Source of the DNA: Aedes albopictus
Lineage: Eukaryota > Arthropoda > Insecta > Diptera > Culicidae
Assembly: GCF_035046485.1 (NCBI RefSeq)
Contig: NC_085138.1
Location: 28,917,047-28,981,046, forward strand
Length of the DNA stretch: 64,000 nucleotides
Reading direction: 5' to 3'
Each line of letters opens with the position of its first letter. Position 1 is the first letter of the stretch. Below the pieces are notes generated by a model. The model was not told where the DNA came from. It saw only the letters and a program-made list of their open reading frames with translations, and searched no databases. Below, piece after piece: positions 11,455-24,800 of the stretch. A program made the position numbers and the translations under genes.

Positions 11455-13915
11455 TTATCTAGAGATGTTTCCAGCAATTAGTCCCGGGATTCCTTCCTGA
11501 TGACGTGACCTGCCCACCGTAGCCTCCCGATTTTCGCGGTGTGGACTATGGTTGGTTCTCTCAGCAGCTGATGCAGCTCGTGGTTCATTCGCCTTCTTCA
11601 AGTCCCGTCTTCCATCTGCACTCCACCGTAGATGGTACGCAACACCTTCCGTTCGAAAACTCCAAGGGTTGCCCCTCTGCACGTAGGGTCCTTATTTCGT
11701 GCCCATAGAGGACTACCGGCTAGGGGCGGGACAGCTCTAATATTAATTAGCGAAATTAGCAGTATTAAGAAATATTAATCCCAAAGTCATACCATAATTT
11801 AACCAAGTAAGCCATGCCAATCGAGCTTGATTGATTTGCAATGACAACAACAAGATGTGCCAAAAAGTAGTCGTTTAAATTTCATCGCTGTAAGGGAAAC
11901 ATATTCAATCAGGACTCGGACTATTTACGAAAGAAATCGTTATAAATCGCTTCCATTTCATTCTTCTCACTCCGGGGGGATCAACTAAGAACTCGCTGGT
12001 GGATACGACCACCAAACAGTGATATCTTCACATTCACAGTTATGTTCAAAAAGTTCATGCGTATAATAGGACAAACACCAAAATGTAATGAAATGTTATG
12101 TAATGTATGCATGTTGGACATATGGTTCATTCGTTGTCCAATATCCAAAAATCATTGAGCTAGGCCCACAGTCTGGAACTAACAGTGGCATTTAAAATGG
12201 AAACGGCATTAGAGTGCAGAACTTCATAAATAATAATACTCGCAGGTCTGTTACTGTTACTGCTAATTTGAATGCCAATTCTCTCTCAATCTAATTTTAA
12301 TCAGCACGCAACCATCTCTGAGGCAACCAGAGGTATAACTGGAAATGAGAGATGCAACGTCAAATAACCAAGGGAAGCTTAAAAAACTAGTGTCAATTTC
12401 CAAATTAAGTTTATTTGTCTTATTTGCAGTTTGCCAACAACAGAAATACATGATTCCAAAACACGCTCAGGGTTATAATCAGTAATACATTTTTCGTAGG
12501 AGCATCATGATCCAGAACCAGCACAAATACTTGTTGATCCCATCCAATGGAGCCATCTACTTTATTTCTCTCAGCACAGTTTTGGCCATGGGTTTTCGAA
12601 AGCTTTATCGTCGATGGTGATAATTGAAGCACAGGGTATTTGATGAACTAAAACAAACAACGGAAATTAATATTTTCAATTGAACAAGTTGAAGAAAAAC
12701 CGCAGTCAAACCGTATTTAAATCTCTTGTTTTTGTGACAGTTAGTTGTTGTATGAAAACTCATGACATACTAGACAAAAAATGTTTCGGTGGATAGTGAA
12801 GATTACGAAACTAATATTTATTAGGCAGTATTAGCGCCGGTATTAGGCACTGTCCCGCCCCTAGACTACCGGTCTAATCAGCGTTTTGTAGATAGTCAAC
12901 GTGTTACGGCGAACTTGATTCGATCGTAGAGTTCTGCGAAATCCAAAGTAAGTACGATTTCCTGCCACAATGCGCCTCTGAATTTCTCTGCTGGTGTCGT
13001 TGTCGGCGGTCACCAGTGAACCCAAGTACACAAATGCTTCAACCGCCTCGATTTCATCACCGTTGATAGAAATTCAGAGTGGTGGGTGCAGTGATTCCTC
13101 CCTGGAGCCCTTTGCCATCATGTACTTTGTCTTCGACACATTAATGACTAATCCGATCCGCCTGGCTTCACTCTTTAGTCGGATGTACGTTTCCGCCATC
13201 GTCTCAAATTTACGAGCAATAATATCAATATCATCAGCGAAACCAAGCAGCTTAACGGACTTCGTGAAAATCGTTTCACTCGTGTTATCCCCGCTCTCCT
13301 TATTACACCCTCTAACGAAATGTTGAACAGCAAGTATGAAAGACCATCACCTTGCCGTAACCCTTTGCAAGATTTGAAGGGACTCGAGAGCGTCCCTGAT
13401 ACTCGAACTACGCACATCACTCGATCCATCGTCGCCTTGATCCGGGAATCGTGCATAATCTGCCATAGTTGTTCTCGATCGACTGTATCATACGCCGCGG
13501 CGTGCCGATTTGAAATCGATGAACAGGTGATGTGTGGGCACATTGTATTCGCGGCATTTCTGCAACACCTGACGGATGGCGAACATCTGACCCGTTGTAG
13601 TGCGTTCATCCATGAATCCAGCCGGATATTGCCCCACGAACTCTCTGGCAATCGGTGATAGACGACGGCATAAAATTTGAAAGAGTATCTTGTAGCTAGC
13701 GCTCAGTAGTGTGATCGCACGATAGTTTCCGCAATCCAACTTGTCGCCCTTTGTGTAGATGGGACACACGATACCTTCCATCCATTCCTTCGGTATTACT
13801 TCCACCTCTCTAATCTTGGTAATGATCCAATGTAGTGCTCTCACTAGTGCTTCTCCACCGTCTTTTAGTAACTCGCTTGGAAGTGGATCTGCTCCCGCGG
13901 CTTTGTTGTTTTCAA
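11455..13915 (-). mobile_element. Non-LTR retrotransposon (LINE) RT fragment, broken
   Basis: Read on the minus strand from about 13915, it encodes reverse-transcriptase motifs in order: CGNYRAITLL, an ADDIDII box (the FADD catalytic motif) near 13225, and RPVVLYGHE near the C-terminus at about 11700. A frameshift separates the FIDFK segment (about 13500) from AAYDTVDREQ. A 1145-bp DNA element interrupts it at 11720-12864. The element is truncated and non-functional. The clade is uncertain (jockey/I-type group). Confidence 0.85.
11720..12864. mobile_element. hAT-like non-autonomous DNA transposon
   Basis: Perfect 15-bp terminal inverted repeats (CTAGGGGCGGGACAG) are flanked by the 8-bp duplication ACTACCGG at 11712-11719 and 12865-12872. 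Removing the insert and one duplication restores LINE coding across the join (RPVVLYG). No intact transposase is seen. Confidence 0.9.
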
Positions 13916-13919
13916 CCGG

Positions 13920-14560
13920 CTAATCTCCTAGGGGAAATGCAAGGAGAATTCCGGGAGGGGTCCTGAAAAAAAATCCCTGAAGGAATCCCAAGTCGTACCC
14001 GGAGATCCTTAAAAAATCCTGGATGGAATTCCGAGACGAATGCATGAGATATTCTCGAAGAAATCCCACAGAGTTCATCCAGAGATTTTTAGTGATTCTT
14101 CCAGGGCCTTTTCCGAATTACCTACACGGGTCCCCTCCTTAATCTCTTCAGAGATCCCTTCCAGAGCTCTTTCATGAGATTCCTCCAAAGATTCATTCTA
14201 AGATTACTCCAAGAATATCATCTAGGTTTCCTTTCAAAGGATTTTTTCAGGGATACCTTGCGGGATTCTTACTGGAACTTGTCCCGGATTTCCTGCAGAT
14301 CATTTTTGGGAATGCTTTTAGGGATTTCTTTAAAACTTCTTTCAAAGATTCTTTAAAGGATACAGCACCTTATTCGCCTGGGATTCCGAAAATTCTTTCT
14401 AAGAATTCTGGAGATACCTGCAGGGGTTCCTCCAAAAACTCATTATATGATTACTCCAGGAATACCTCCCTGGTTTCCTTCACGTATTCTCTCAAATACT
14501 TCCTGCCTTTTGGGATCCTCTGAAATTTGTCCTGGTTTTTCTTAAAATAGGTTCTTTAAA
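13920..14560. repeat. Degenerate GGAATCC-type tract
   Basis: Diverged TTCCTCCAGGATTC-style units directly upstream of the LINE. No gene. Confidence 0.7.
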
Positions 14561-15510
14561 ACATTCCTTAAGGACAAACGTCTTGACATCCCGCTTCATT
14601 AGTGCATTAGAACTTCAGACGCACAAATCTCAAGAAGCAAGCTTCAAACAACAGTGCATTTTATTATTCTGTTCTTGCTCACTTGTAATTAGCTTAAAAT
14701 GAGAAGCTAAGGTGCGTTGGTTTTGTTTACGACGAGATTTGTGCCCTCAAAATCGCGAGAAGGTGCCGAAGTCGGCCATTGTGGCGGCCATTTTGGGATT
14801 CTAACAAGTCTGTCCATAAACAAGATGGTCTTTCTTTTCTGGACAATCCTATGAAGTCCGCTCTGCTTAGTCATACAAAAAAAAATAATTTGTATGCAAC
14901 ACGGTTTTTGCCCAAACATCAAAAAGAAGAAACAGAGATTACCACTATTGGCGCTTTCACCCTATTGAAGTTTTAAATTTGCGGACAAAATATTAAATGT
15001 ACTTGCAAATGTACCTGTGATCGAGCCTGGACTCCCCTACTCACTATTCATGGTCTGAATCCACTTTGAATGCGTCCGCAATAATTCTTTAAACATTGCA
15101 GCAATGCTGTTGCATATCGATACATATTCAATCTACTGACTGGAAAGCTGAATCCAACATCTCCATAATTTCGAAAACGGCAGCCACTGATATTACCACG
15201 CCACAGGGATTGCAACAACACTGCTATGCTTCGGTATGGTTCAGGTTCGGTGTCCTCGTCACCAATGCATCCCAATTTGAATTCTCCGTATTTTCTTTAT
15301 CCATCCTGGCTCGGAAAGATCCGCTGCTCGCATAGAGTATATCCGTATTTGCCTAGCGCAAAACTTCTTCGTCCTCTCTTTACAGAAAGTTCTCAGAACA
15401 GAAAATTTGAAATTCTAACGAGAGGCACTCTCACATTCCCTCTGTAGGTCTACAGTGGACGGACAGGGAGAAAAATTTGAATCTCAAATCTGTGCCCGAA
15501 CGACAGTCTA
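14561..15510. other. Upstream region of the vitellogenin-like gene
   Basis: No exon was recognised. The region lies between a repeat tract and the core promoter at 15521. It includes GC-richer sequence at 14740-14800 of unknown origin. Confidence 0.35.
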
Positions 15511-15520
15511 CTGTAACAGA

Positions 15521-15585
15521 ATAAATAGTGCTCCCTAGGGAGCGATCTACTCAGTCATCGTCTCGTCGTCGGCGCGATCGGTCGT
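15521..15585 (+). promoter_or_regulatory. Core promoter: TATA-like box, initiator and DPE
   Basis: ATAAATAG at 15521 lies about 32 bases before an arthropod initiator TCAGTC at 15551 (A+1 = 15553). GGTCGT at 15580-15585 sits exactly at +28, matching the downstream promoter element RGWYV. The spacing of all three elements fits an RNA polymerase II core promoter. The first downstream ATG in good context with a hydrophobic reading is at 15825. Confidence 0.72.
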
Positions 15586-15858
15586 CTCTCTGAACTAGCT
15601 CTGGAAGAAGGGGTCAAGTGAAGTGTGAATAGTGCTGTGTGAACAAGGATCAAGATAAGGATACTGCCTGGTTGATTGGTGGCAGAGAAGAAGGATTCTA
15701 TTAGTCGTGAACTGTTAACTTGGTGATCAACGATCTTTCCATGGAGAGGTGTGACTTCAGTGATTCTTGAGTGATTAGAAACAAGATCCAGCCCGTCAAG
15801 GTGCTAAGTGGAACCTCCAAAGTCATGGAGGCTAAATTGTGGATAGTGGTTGTTGCAT
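15553..15858 (+). CDS. Vitellogenin-like exon 1: 5'UTR and signal-peptide start
   Basis: The ATG at 15825 opens [11 protein letters not shown] and the exon ends at 15858 before GTTAGT, in phase 1. Exon 2 begins at 20427 with two bases that complete the split codon to Phe. The two reading frames fit only with this phase, which is the main support for this 4.57-kb intron. An alternative start is the in-frame ATG at 20390, which lacks a convincing signal peptide. Confidence 0.65.
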
Positions 15859-18800
15859 GTTAGTATACCTTCAATGTCGTATTTAGATCTGTGTACTGAA
15901 AATCGCGTGTGATCGAAGAAATGTCGAAAATGAACGAGATTTATACGCCAAAATCGGAAATGACATCATACGAAAAATATTTCCTTCAAAAGGAAGCGCC
16001 ATCCTCCGTCGTGCAGCAGCTGTACTCGTTGTTATCAGTGCCTAGACAGTACACTTTATAGTGCTTGCTCACAGTTATATTGCCTCTATCGTCCAACGAA
16101 AACTTCAAAACAGAAGCCAAGAATTTGGACCAGGCATCAGGACTCAGTCACAACATACATATATATGTATGCTATACGTTCGTTATCAGTGGTCTTCTCA
16201 AACGTGCAAAGCTTGTTCGCGACAAAGTCTGGACGTGGGAGTGGGTATTGAGTGTTGATTAACCGGGATTACCGAGTTAAAACCTTTTTTTTCAGTGTAT
16301 GCTAGTAAGTTTCCTGAACCCAATTGGTTAATTGAATCCTTTTGTAATTGCTTTCCGCAATAAACCATAACATTGCGTTATCTATGAGGTTCTATGAACC
16401 TTTTCGTATGCAAGATCAACCAAACTACCCAGGAGTTCAGAACCTTAGGTCTACACTCGTAACCAAGAATTTCTCTTGAGATACCTAAAGAGGTTCCGTC
16501 TATGATTCGTCCAAGTACTCCCGAGATTCTTCCAGAGATTTTTTTCTGGGATTTCTTACGAAGCATCTAAAGTGTCCATTAGACGGGCAAATATTGCTAA
16601 TTAGAAGAAAATTTTCCACTTTCGGAAGATTGAAAAGCTACCGCAGCTGTCAGACTGATGATTTTCACCAATGTATCATCAATCAGTCCAACGATACCTT
16701 GGATCAAGCCTTGGATACGACGCCGATGATCATTGTTTGTTGTTGCTTTTCAGAACATTTCACTTTGCAAGCATGCTTTGATTTGACCAAACTTTTCAAT
16801 GATACGATCATTTTCATGGCTGCGGTAGGACTTTGACAGCTGCGGTAGAACTCGGCGCCTACCGCAGAGTGGAAAATTTTCTAAAAATCCGCAATATATT
16901 TGTCCGACATTTATCCAAGGTTTCCATGATTCACGTTGTGTTGGGCATGTTTGCCCAAATATTTATCATCATAGAAAACAGTCTAATGGCAATTTAAGAT
17001 TACTTTAGGAGTTCCTACATTTCTTTAAAATTCCTTCAGAAATGTCTGTAGAAATCTTTTCTGAGATTCCTCCAGAATTTTTTTCTAAGATTACCAGCCT
17101 TTTCCGGGAATTCCTTCCGTGGTTTCTCCACAAATTTATTCTAGAATTCTTCTAGAATTTCCTTCCGTGATCCCTCATGCCTGGTTTACATTGTTTAACT
17201 GAAACGAGCAATTCACTTGCTAACTTCTCAAAGATGTCCAATCCAATGGAATGATGTGTTTAGACTGAGCAAATGACTTGAGTATTCACTTGAATGCTCT
17301 TGAATGCATCTCAGTTGAAGCAAGTGTTTACATTGTTCAACTCGTGCGGAGCGTAAGCAAACTGAATTGAATTCATCTCACTGACAGATGACTTAACCCT
17401 TTATAAGGCAGTGGCAACTATATTGCCACCTTATACATATATTTTTTTCTGTTCGTTTAGAAAATTTTTACAACTTCTGTTTTAACTGATAGACACATTA
17501 GGCCTTTGTGAACACTCATGATTTTTTTGAGCCATAACAAATATAAATGGGCTTTTTTTAGAACAAAATGTGTCTCCAAAAACTGCCATTTTTGAGTGCA
17601 TGAAGGTTTATAAGCTCAAAATTCTGTTATGGTGAGCGAATTGAAAATCGAATGATGGGGAATGAAAGGCCTATGTTCCTTTTACTTGTGGACAAAATTT
17701 CAACTTGATTGCTTCATTTCTTTTAGAAACTCAGCCTTTTGAAAAAATGTACTATAATAAATGGACATGTACTGAAATTGCCATATCGTCCAAAATAGTT
17801 GACCAATCGAGTTCAAATCCACATAAGTAATTTATGAATATTAGGGCAATAACCTGTGAAAAAATCAGCATGATTGATAAACGCATCACAAAATAACATT
17901 TTAAACTTTGTTGACAAAAAGTTAAAATTTAGACCATTTTTTTTTCATACAAAATCGACCATAGAATTTTTGAAAATAAAATCGTTTTTGTTCATTACAC
18001 CACATGTACTTTATATTCCAATGAAGAACGAGTGGATTCCGTGCCTGGTTCTCTCGGCCTTATAAAGGGTTAAATTCAGCTCACATGAATCGCGGGTTTA
18101 GACGGGGCAAGTGAGACGATTTCGTTTGACTTGGATGAAAAAGTTCAACATGTTCAATTTTCCTCCAGGAGTTCTCTCGGCGATTTCTTCAGGAAGCTCC
18201 TATAGAAACACCTTCCGTCTGGGATTCCTTCCTGGAATTTCATGCGACTTCACTCCTTCCACAGCTCCTTCTAAGATTTTTTTTATTCTTCGATCACTTA
18301 ACCTAATTTACAGCTCTTTTTGTCCACTGGGGCACTGCGTGAGCGATTCCAATTGGAAGCTGTACTTACACTTCGTACAGCGCCTAAATGTATTCTATTC
18401 TTATTCTACTATATCGAACTGGTTGCCGTTGCGCTGCTTTCACTTTCTACGCTATCATGGTATGATGAACACGAGGATGCTGATGTGTGGCTGTTGGTTG
18501 TACCTGTTTCCAGCCCGATTGGGGGTCCATTATGGGTTGCCGTTCGCCGATGTCCAAGTTTCCGGGTCCGTTTGAGCCATGCACCCTCATTCTTGTTTAC
18601 GGACGTATCCACTTTCTAACGAAGAGGGTCAGTTTCAGCTGCTTTCATGGTAGGCTGACCATCCGTTCCGTATTTAACGGGACAACAAAATTTTCAAACA
18701 CTCGTCACTGGAGCATAGTTAACGTTTTTGACTCAATTATTCGTTCTTTCTAGCTGAAATAGCATTATTTACATCATGCAGTTCTGTTTTTGGACATTGA

Positions 18801-21800
18801 TTTGCTTTTGTTGAGTTTCCGAAATGTGTCCCGTATTCAAACGGGACAAATCTGGTCAGCCTATCTCAGGGGGAAAGAACAACTGACGAAAGTGCCGGGG
18901 CTGGGATCGAACCCATGATCATCTGCTTATGAAGCAAACGTGTGACCAATTGCGCCACGGGCCCCGGCCTTCTGGGACGTCTCCAGTAATTCTTTCGAAG
19001 CCTTCCAGGAATCCTACAAGGACTTCTTTCAGTATTCCTCCAAAAACTTTTCCGGGATTCTTTCTGGAACTACTTCGGGGATTGCTTCAAGAACTCCATT
19101 AATTTCTTCAGGGCTTCTGTCAGGAATTGCATCTGGAATTGCTTTAGGAACTCCTTCATGGATTCCTTCGTTAATTTCTTCCGGGATTCCGTTGGGAACT
19201 CTTGCCGGGATTCTCCCGGGAAGTTCTTCTGGAATTCTTTCAGAAACTACTTACGGCATTTCTTTAGGAAACCTTTCCAGGATTCATCTAGGAACTCTTT
19301 TGGTTTCCTTCAAAGGTTCCGTTTGGAATTCCTGCACATCCTTGTGGAATTCTGTCAGATGTTTCTTATGGACATCCTCCAAGAGATTATTAGTGGGTAA
19401 TTGGAGAAAATCCTCCTGCTCCTACAGTTGTTATATATGGCATTCCTCATGAAGTTTCCACATGATTTCTTTGAGGAAATACTCCAGCAAGTTCCTTCTG
19501 GTTTTCCTCCTCAGATGGAATCTTTCAGGAATCTTAGAAGAAAGTAGGTATCTCAAAAGAAGATTCTGAAATAATCCTAAATAACGAAGAATATTATCAA
19601 GAACTCCTTGAGAATCCCATAAAAAAATCCTGGAGGAGTCCTGGGACAAAATTGTGGAGAAATGAAGAATTTCTTGGAGGAATCCCAGAAGGACCTCCTG
19701 GAGGGGTGCCAACGTGCCGTCATCAAGTCATAAATCAGCACATTTTCCCCATACAAGCCATTCCAAGATACTTTTGAGATGTCAGACAAACTCAGAAATC
19801 AAAACTTCAGTTCAATACTTGAGACTATTTTTTGCTGCTGCAATGAGTATTGTGTATTGCTAATGTTTTCTGCATCATTTCGAAGATCAATAAGCATTGT
19901 TAAGTACATAGTTTTGAGATGTTCCGGATCATTCAAATTCCCCTGGAGCACCATTTTCCCAATCATCTGTCCAATTTTTGTCGCGAACAAGCATACCCGC
20001 CGAAACATACAGAACTGTGACGAAGTAGCATCGATGCACATGGGATGCCGGCGTGCCCACGGTTTCGTCATTGTGATAAGGGTGTTGCGTTGCGTTGTGA
20101 GGTTCGCTTCTCGATCATTGCCGCCGTTGCGGCCGCGGCCTTATCAGCGGGATTCTCTGACTCAAGCAACTGGGGGCTGGCGCCTGAGCAGCATACACGC
20201 TCTCCTAACTCAATTTGCCATTGACCCTAACCAATGGCAACTGCTGACGGGATCACACACAGTGTGCTTGCTTGGCGCTTCGCGGCGAACGAATCTTTCA
20301 ATTCAATTTCGAAATTTGCAAATTCAATTGATCGTTATTATGGATGCGTCGTATTGAGATGAAAGTTCAACGTGTTTTTATTCTCTTGCATGTACGATCG
20401 TCAATTCATCACTGCATCAGTTGCAGTCTGCATCAAGTGCGGCGATGGGTTCGATATATTTCCACCAAAGAGCGAAATCGTATATCGATTGGAGGCTGAT
20501 GTCACGCTGGTTCCGGATCTGCATTCTCAGTCCAACTACGTCTGGACGATGATCGGATGGTTGCACGTGCAGCGGTATGATCCTAAAAACCTAGCCGTTA
20601 AGGTGAGTAAAATTTGTTGTTGTCATAGTGTTCATAGTGATTGTGTTAGTATACAGAGGATCCATTACACATGATAAATAGTTGGCCAAAAAAGCTGTAC
20701 AAAAAATGAATCAAATTTGGATTGATCAGCTATGATATTAGATCGTTTGCACGAGCTGCCACGGAGTCACCGGCCTCTCCCTGATTCACTACTGATATTA
20801 TGTTCGCTTGTCGATTTTCCGGAATACGTGCGACTTGTCCAGCCCAGCGCAGCCTGCCATGTTTTAGTAGTTTGACTTACTTCTTGATCGAATCCTTTAA
20901 ACGTTCAATTATTTAAAAAAAAACCACCAAACACCACTTCGCTAGCAACATTACTAATGGACCCACGCTGTTTACCAGTGATCATGTATTTCGACTTGCT
21001 GGTGCTGATTGTGTGGCAAATTCCTGTTGTCTCCCTTTCAAAAGTCACAAATGCCTCTTCCACGGCTCGACTGTCAATTCCAATGATATCATTCGCAGAA
21101 TCTAGGAGCATTTGTAACCATGTGAAGCACGAAGCACGACGAAATTTCATCCGTAACACAAACACTTAATTTAGACCCACCTAGCGTGGCACGAATCAGC
21201 CTAATCAGTTTCATCGGAAAGCCATGTTCTATCATTATCTGTCATAACTTGTTTATTTTCACTGAAACGTATGTACGTTGTTTTGAAATCAATAAATAGA
21301 AGTGTCAAGTTATACTGAGAGAATTTATGCAGGATTTGTCGCACATTAAACATTTGATCCCTCGTTGATTGGCCCTCAAGAAAACCAACTGGGTATTCGC
21401 TGAAAAAGAACTCCTTCAGCGGTCTCAATCTTTTGAATAGAATACGTGACACGATTTTGTATGCTGAACTGACGAATGCTATTCCTCGGTAATCGACGCA
21501 CTCCAGCTTGTTTACCTTTCTATAAAGAGACATATGAGGCCTTTCAAGCAGTTAGCAGGTAATTCGTCTTCATTTTCATTCCATATCTTCAACAGAGTAC
21601 GGTGAAGTCTTGCGTGAAGTACTTCCTGAGGCTTCAGCCGGGAGATTTCAGTAGCCTTGATCTAGGATAGCCTTGATGTTCTACAGCTCTTTCATTTAGC
21701 ATCGTGGGCTCCAAAGCTAGTTTATCGTCAACGATACCAACTCTGTTCGGCGACGCAATGATGTTCTCTCCATTTATCATTTAAGTCTCAAAATACTCTC

Positions 21801-24800
21801 TCCACCTGGCAGCTACAATACTTTTATTCCTTAACAAGTTTCCTTCACATAACAGAAGATAACGCTGTTTTTCTCCGCCCTCCATTATCAACACAGATCG
21901 CCTTGGACGATTACCATTTTCCGGACCAGAGCAACGTGACTGCCCTGCTGGAGCCCTTCCGGGTAGCATTGGCCAACGATAGTTCCGTCCTAAGTGTCCT
22001 TTTCAAAGAAAACGAACCCATCTGGTCCGGTAACATTAAACGTGCGATGGCGTCGCTTCTTCAGGTTTACGGTGACAGCCCCGGGGCTTACGTAGTGGAC
22101 GAACAAGGCATTTTCGGGAACTGTCCGACCGAGTACTTCGTGGTTAACAAATCCAATGTGTTTGAAATTTCCAAGACTTACGACATGGGTGGCTGCAATA
22201 TTTATCCGGGCGCGATCTATCTGACGAGGAGCAATATTCCGTTGAACATTTGTACTCCCGACAAGCAGAACCAAGCCATCACTTCCAGGATAGCAAACTA
22301 CAAGCTGAGGAAGGTGGAACCGTATCGTTACATTCTACTGGAAATGGACGGAACAATGCGAACCAACGTACGAACGTTCGAGTCGTATTATCCGCAATTC
22401 TTGTACACCAAGATTCAACTGAAGTATGAAACGCACAATTCCATCGACGGACCGGATCAGGTGTTCAACGTTGTTCAGGGAATGTCACTACTATTCAGTC
22501 CAATGTTGTTTGTTAGTCCAGATGAAGAGGCTACCGGAGGAAGGAGTCCCAAATCGAAGGACAGCTTGGTGAAAAAGACGGCGGATCTGCTGAACACTTT
22601 GGCGGATAACTTGGAATCGGTGGATTTAAAGCTCAAAGAACCATACGATGAAACTGTGTCGGAGATCATCCGGTTGATGGGAACGATGGATCTAGAAACG
22701 TTGAAGTTGCTGTTCGAATCGATTGATCTAGGAACGTCTTATCGCCAGGAGACGGCAAGAAACATTTTACTGGAAATAATTCCTCGTACTGGAACTTCGC
22801 CAACGATACTGCTCACGCGAGACTTGATCATTAACCAGCAGGTCAACCCGGCTACGGCAGTGCAGCTGTTGATTTCTTTGCCATTCTACATGTCCGAACC
22901 GTCGTACGAAGTGGTCAAGGAGTGTGAGGTTTTCTTGAGCTTTGGAACAGACCGTCCGGATATCAAACATGCAGCGGTTTTGAGTTACGCAACTATGATT
23001 TACAACACGTTCATAGCTGGCAAAATGACCGCTGACAATTTCGAGAAGTACGTCAAGATCTACTTCGATATGTTTTTGAGTAAGTTGAGTAATGTAATTC
23101 TAACTGGAACCCGGTCAGACGGCTTGGTTTCAGCAAGAACTTATCAGGTATGTCTGGTGGTAGGATACATGCTAATCCCATTCTTTCCACAGACAGTTTT
23201 GAATACGAACAACAGATGCTCTACTTGGAAGCACTGGGAAATCTGCAGCTGGAAAACGTAGCCGAATACTTGGACCCGATCATCAAGGCAGACTATCCTC
23301 AGAACACCGACATCCGCTTCCTGGCCATGTGGGCAACAATGCCTACGGCTCATCTTAGGCCGAACCAGGTCTATGAAACCTACTGGCCCATCTTCCACTC
23401 GACATCCAGTCCTTTGCAGTTGCGGGTGGCTGCCTTTACGATGCTGCTGGTATCTAATCCGACTCCCGGCCGGCTGCTGGGCCTGTACAGTGTGATCAAG
23501 AACGAAAACGATCCGCACATGATCAATTTCTACCGGACGACGGTGCTCAGTATATCGGAAACGACCTATCCGTGCTATCAGCATTTGTAAGTTTTTCGAT
23601 CGTGTTTTTATCCCTACGATTTATCTATCGTTATGATTACCATCACTAGGAAGCAACTCCTTGCCTACATGACCCGACAGCTTCCCAAGACACCGCCATC
23701 CAAGTATTGGGTTACAGGAAACTATCTGTTCGACTATAGGGATCGCAAGTTCCACATCGGATCGATGCTACAAGCCTTGCTAATCGGTAGCCACCGAACC
23801 GATCTACCCATGATGGCTTACATCAAATTCGACACCGAAGCTTTGGGACGGTTCACCGGCCAGCTAGGGGTAGGTTTCGGCGGTTTTAACAAATAATTTC
23901 TCATACCATTCTAATTCCTTCCATCCATCTACAGCTCTACATCAAAGCCCGTGGTCTAACGGATGCCGTTATTCATCGATTGACCAAACTCAACTCCAGC
24001 TATCTGAAGCTCGATCGGTTGTCCAACATTCTGAAATCGATGAAAATGCCCACCTCGAATCCAACTCCGTTGCACTTTGAGTTCATCGTCCAGTTTGAAG
24101 GGAAGGCTGTGCTGTCGTACCATCTCAATCAAACCACCTTCCACAATTTAACCGATGGAGACCGTAAGTATCGCCACGCCCGCTCTAAGCGTTTCACTTT
24201 ATATACGACCCTTTCTTCTTCCATCCACAGTGATCAACCGAATCAACTTCCTGCTCCGGGACAGCCACATCAACATGCAAATCGTTCGGCGGCCCTTCAT
24301 GATCAAGTACGCCCTACCGACGCTCATCGGAACTCCGGCGGACATCCTGATCGAAAACACGGTCCTGGCAACGATCCGAGGAAACACCACCCAGCAGATG
24401 ATGATGGACAAGGTGGCTCGTAGCAATCAGGTGGATCTCCGGTACTCATCGTACGCCGTAGTCAAAATTCGAAGCTACAATCCGATTGAGGACATCGAGT
24501 ACTCGACAATTCGCGAGCAGGGCTTCCTGGTGTACATACCGATCAACAATGAAATCGTGTGGGACATTGCCAGCAAGTCGATTAGCTACGCTTTCTATCG
24601 ACCGGATGGTTTAACCAGTGGAATATCGCTGAAGAGTAGAACGAGAAACATTCCGACGGATTCTCTGGTGTTGCGAGATCGACTTGAACCTAAGGAAGAG
24701 GAAATCGCCGGTTTTGGATACACATTCGAGGACTTGGGTATTCAGTTCATGGCCAGAGCTCACGAGGATTATACGAAAGACAACGTCATGTTTATGTTGG

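Larger units (their letters stand above)
15859..20426 (+). other. Intron 1 of the vitellogenin-like gene (repeat-filled)
   Basis: It contains a palindromic MITE at about 16580-16910, repeat tracts at 17000-17175 and 18970-19705, a TTAA-flanked MITE at 17397-18069 and a tRNA-derived SINE at about 18760-18968. The remaining pieces (15900-16570, 18100-18750, 19710-20420) show no supported exon. Confidence 0.6.

Noticed and set aside
18894..18968. A functional tRNA-Met gene
   Set aside because: Acceptor, D and anticodon stems fold well, but the T stem has mismatches and the sequence runs into a SINE-like tail, so a SINE head is more likely.
23080..23261. Extension of the large lipid-transfer open frame past 23079
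   Set aside because: It is intron read-through: the phase of exon 4 requires the donor at 23080, and the extra residues have no vitellogenin character.
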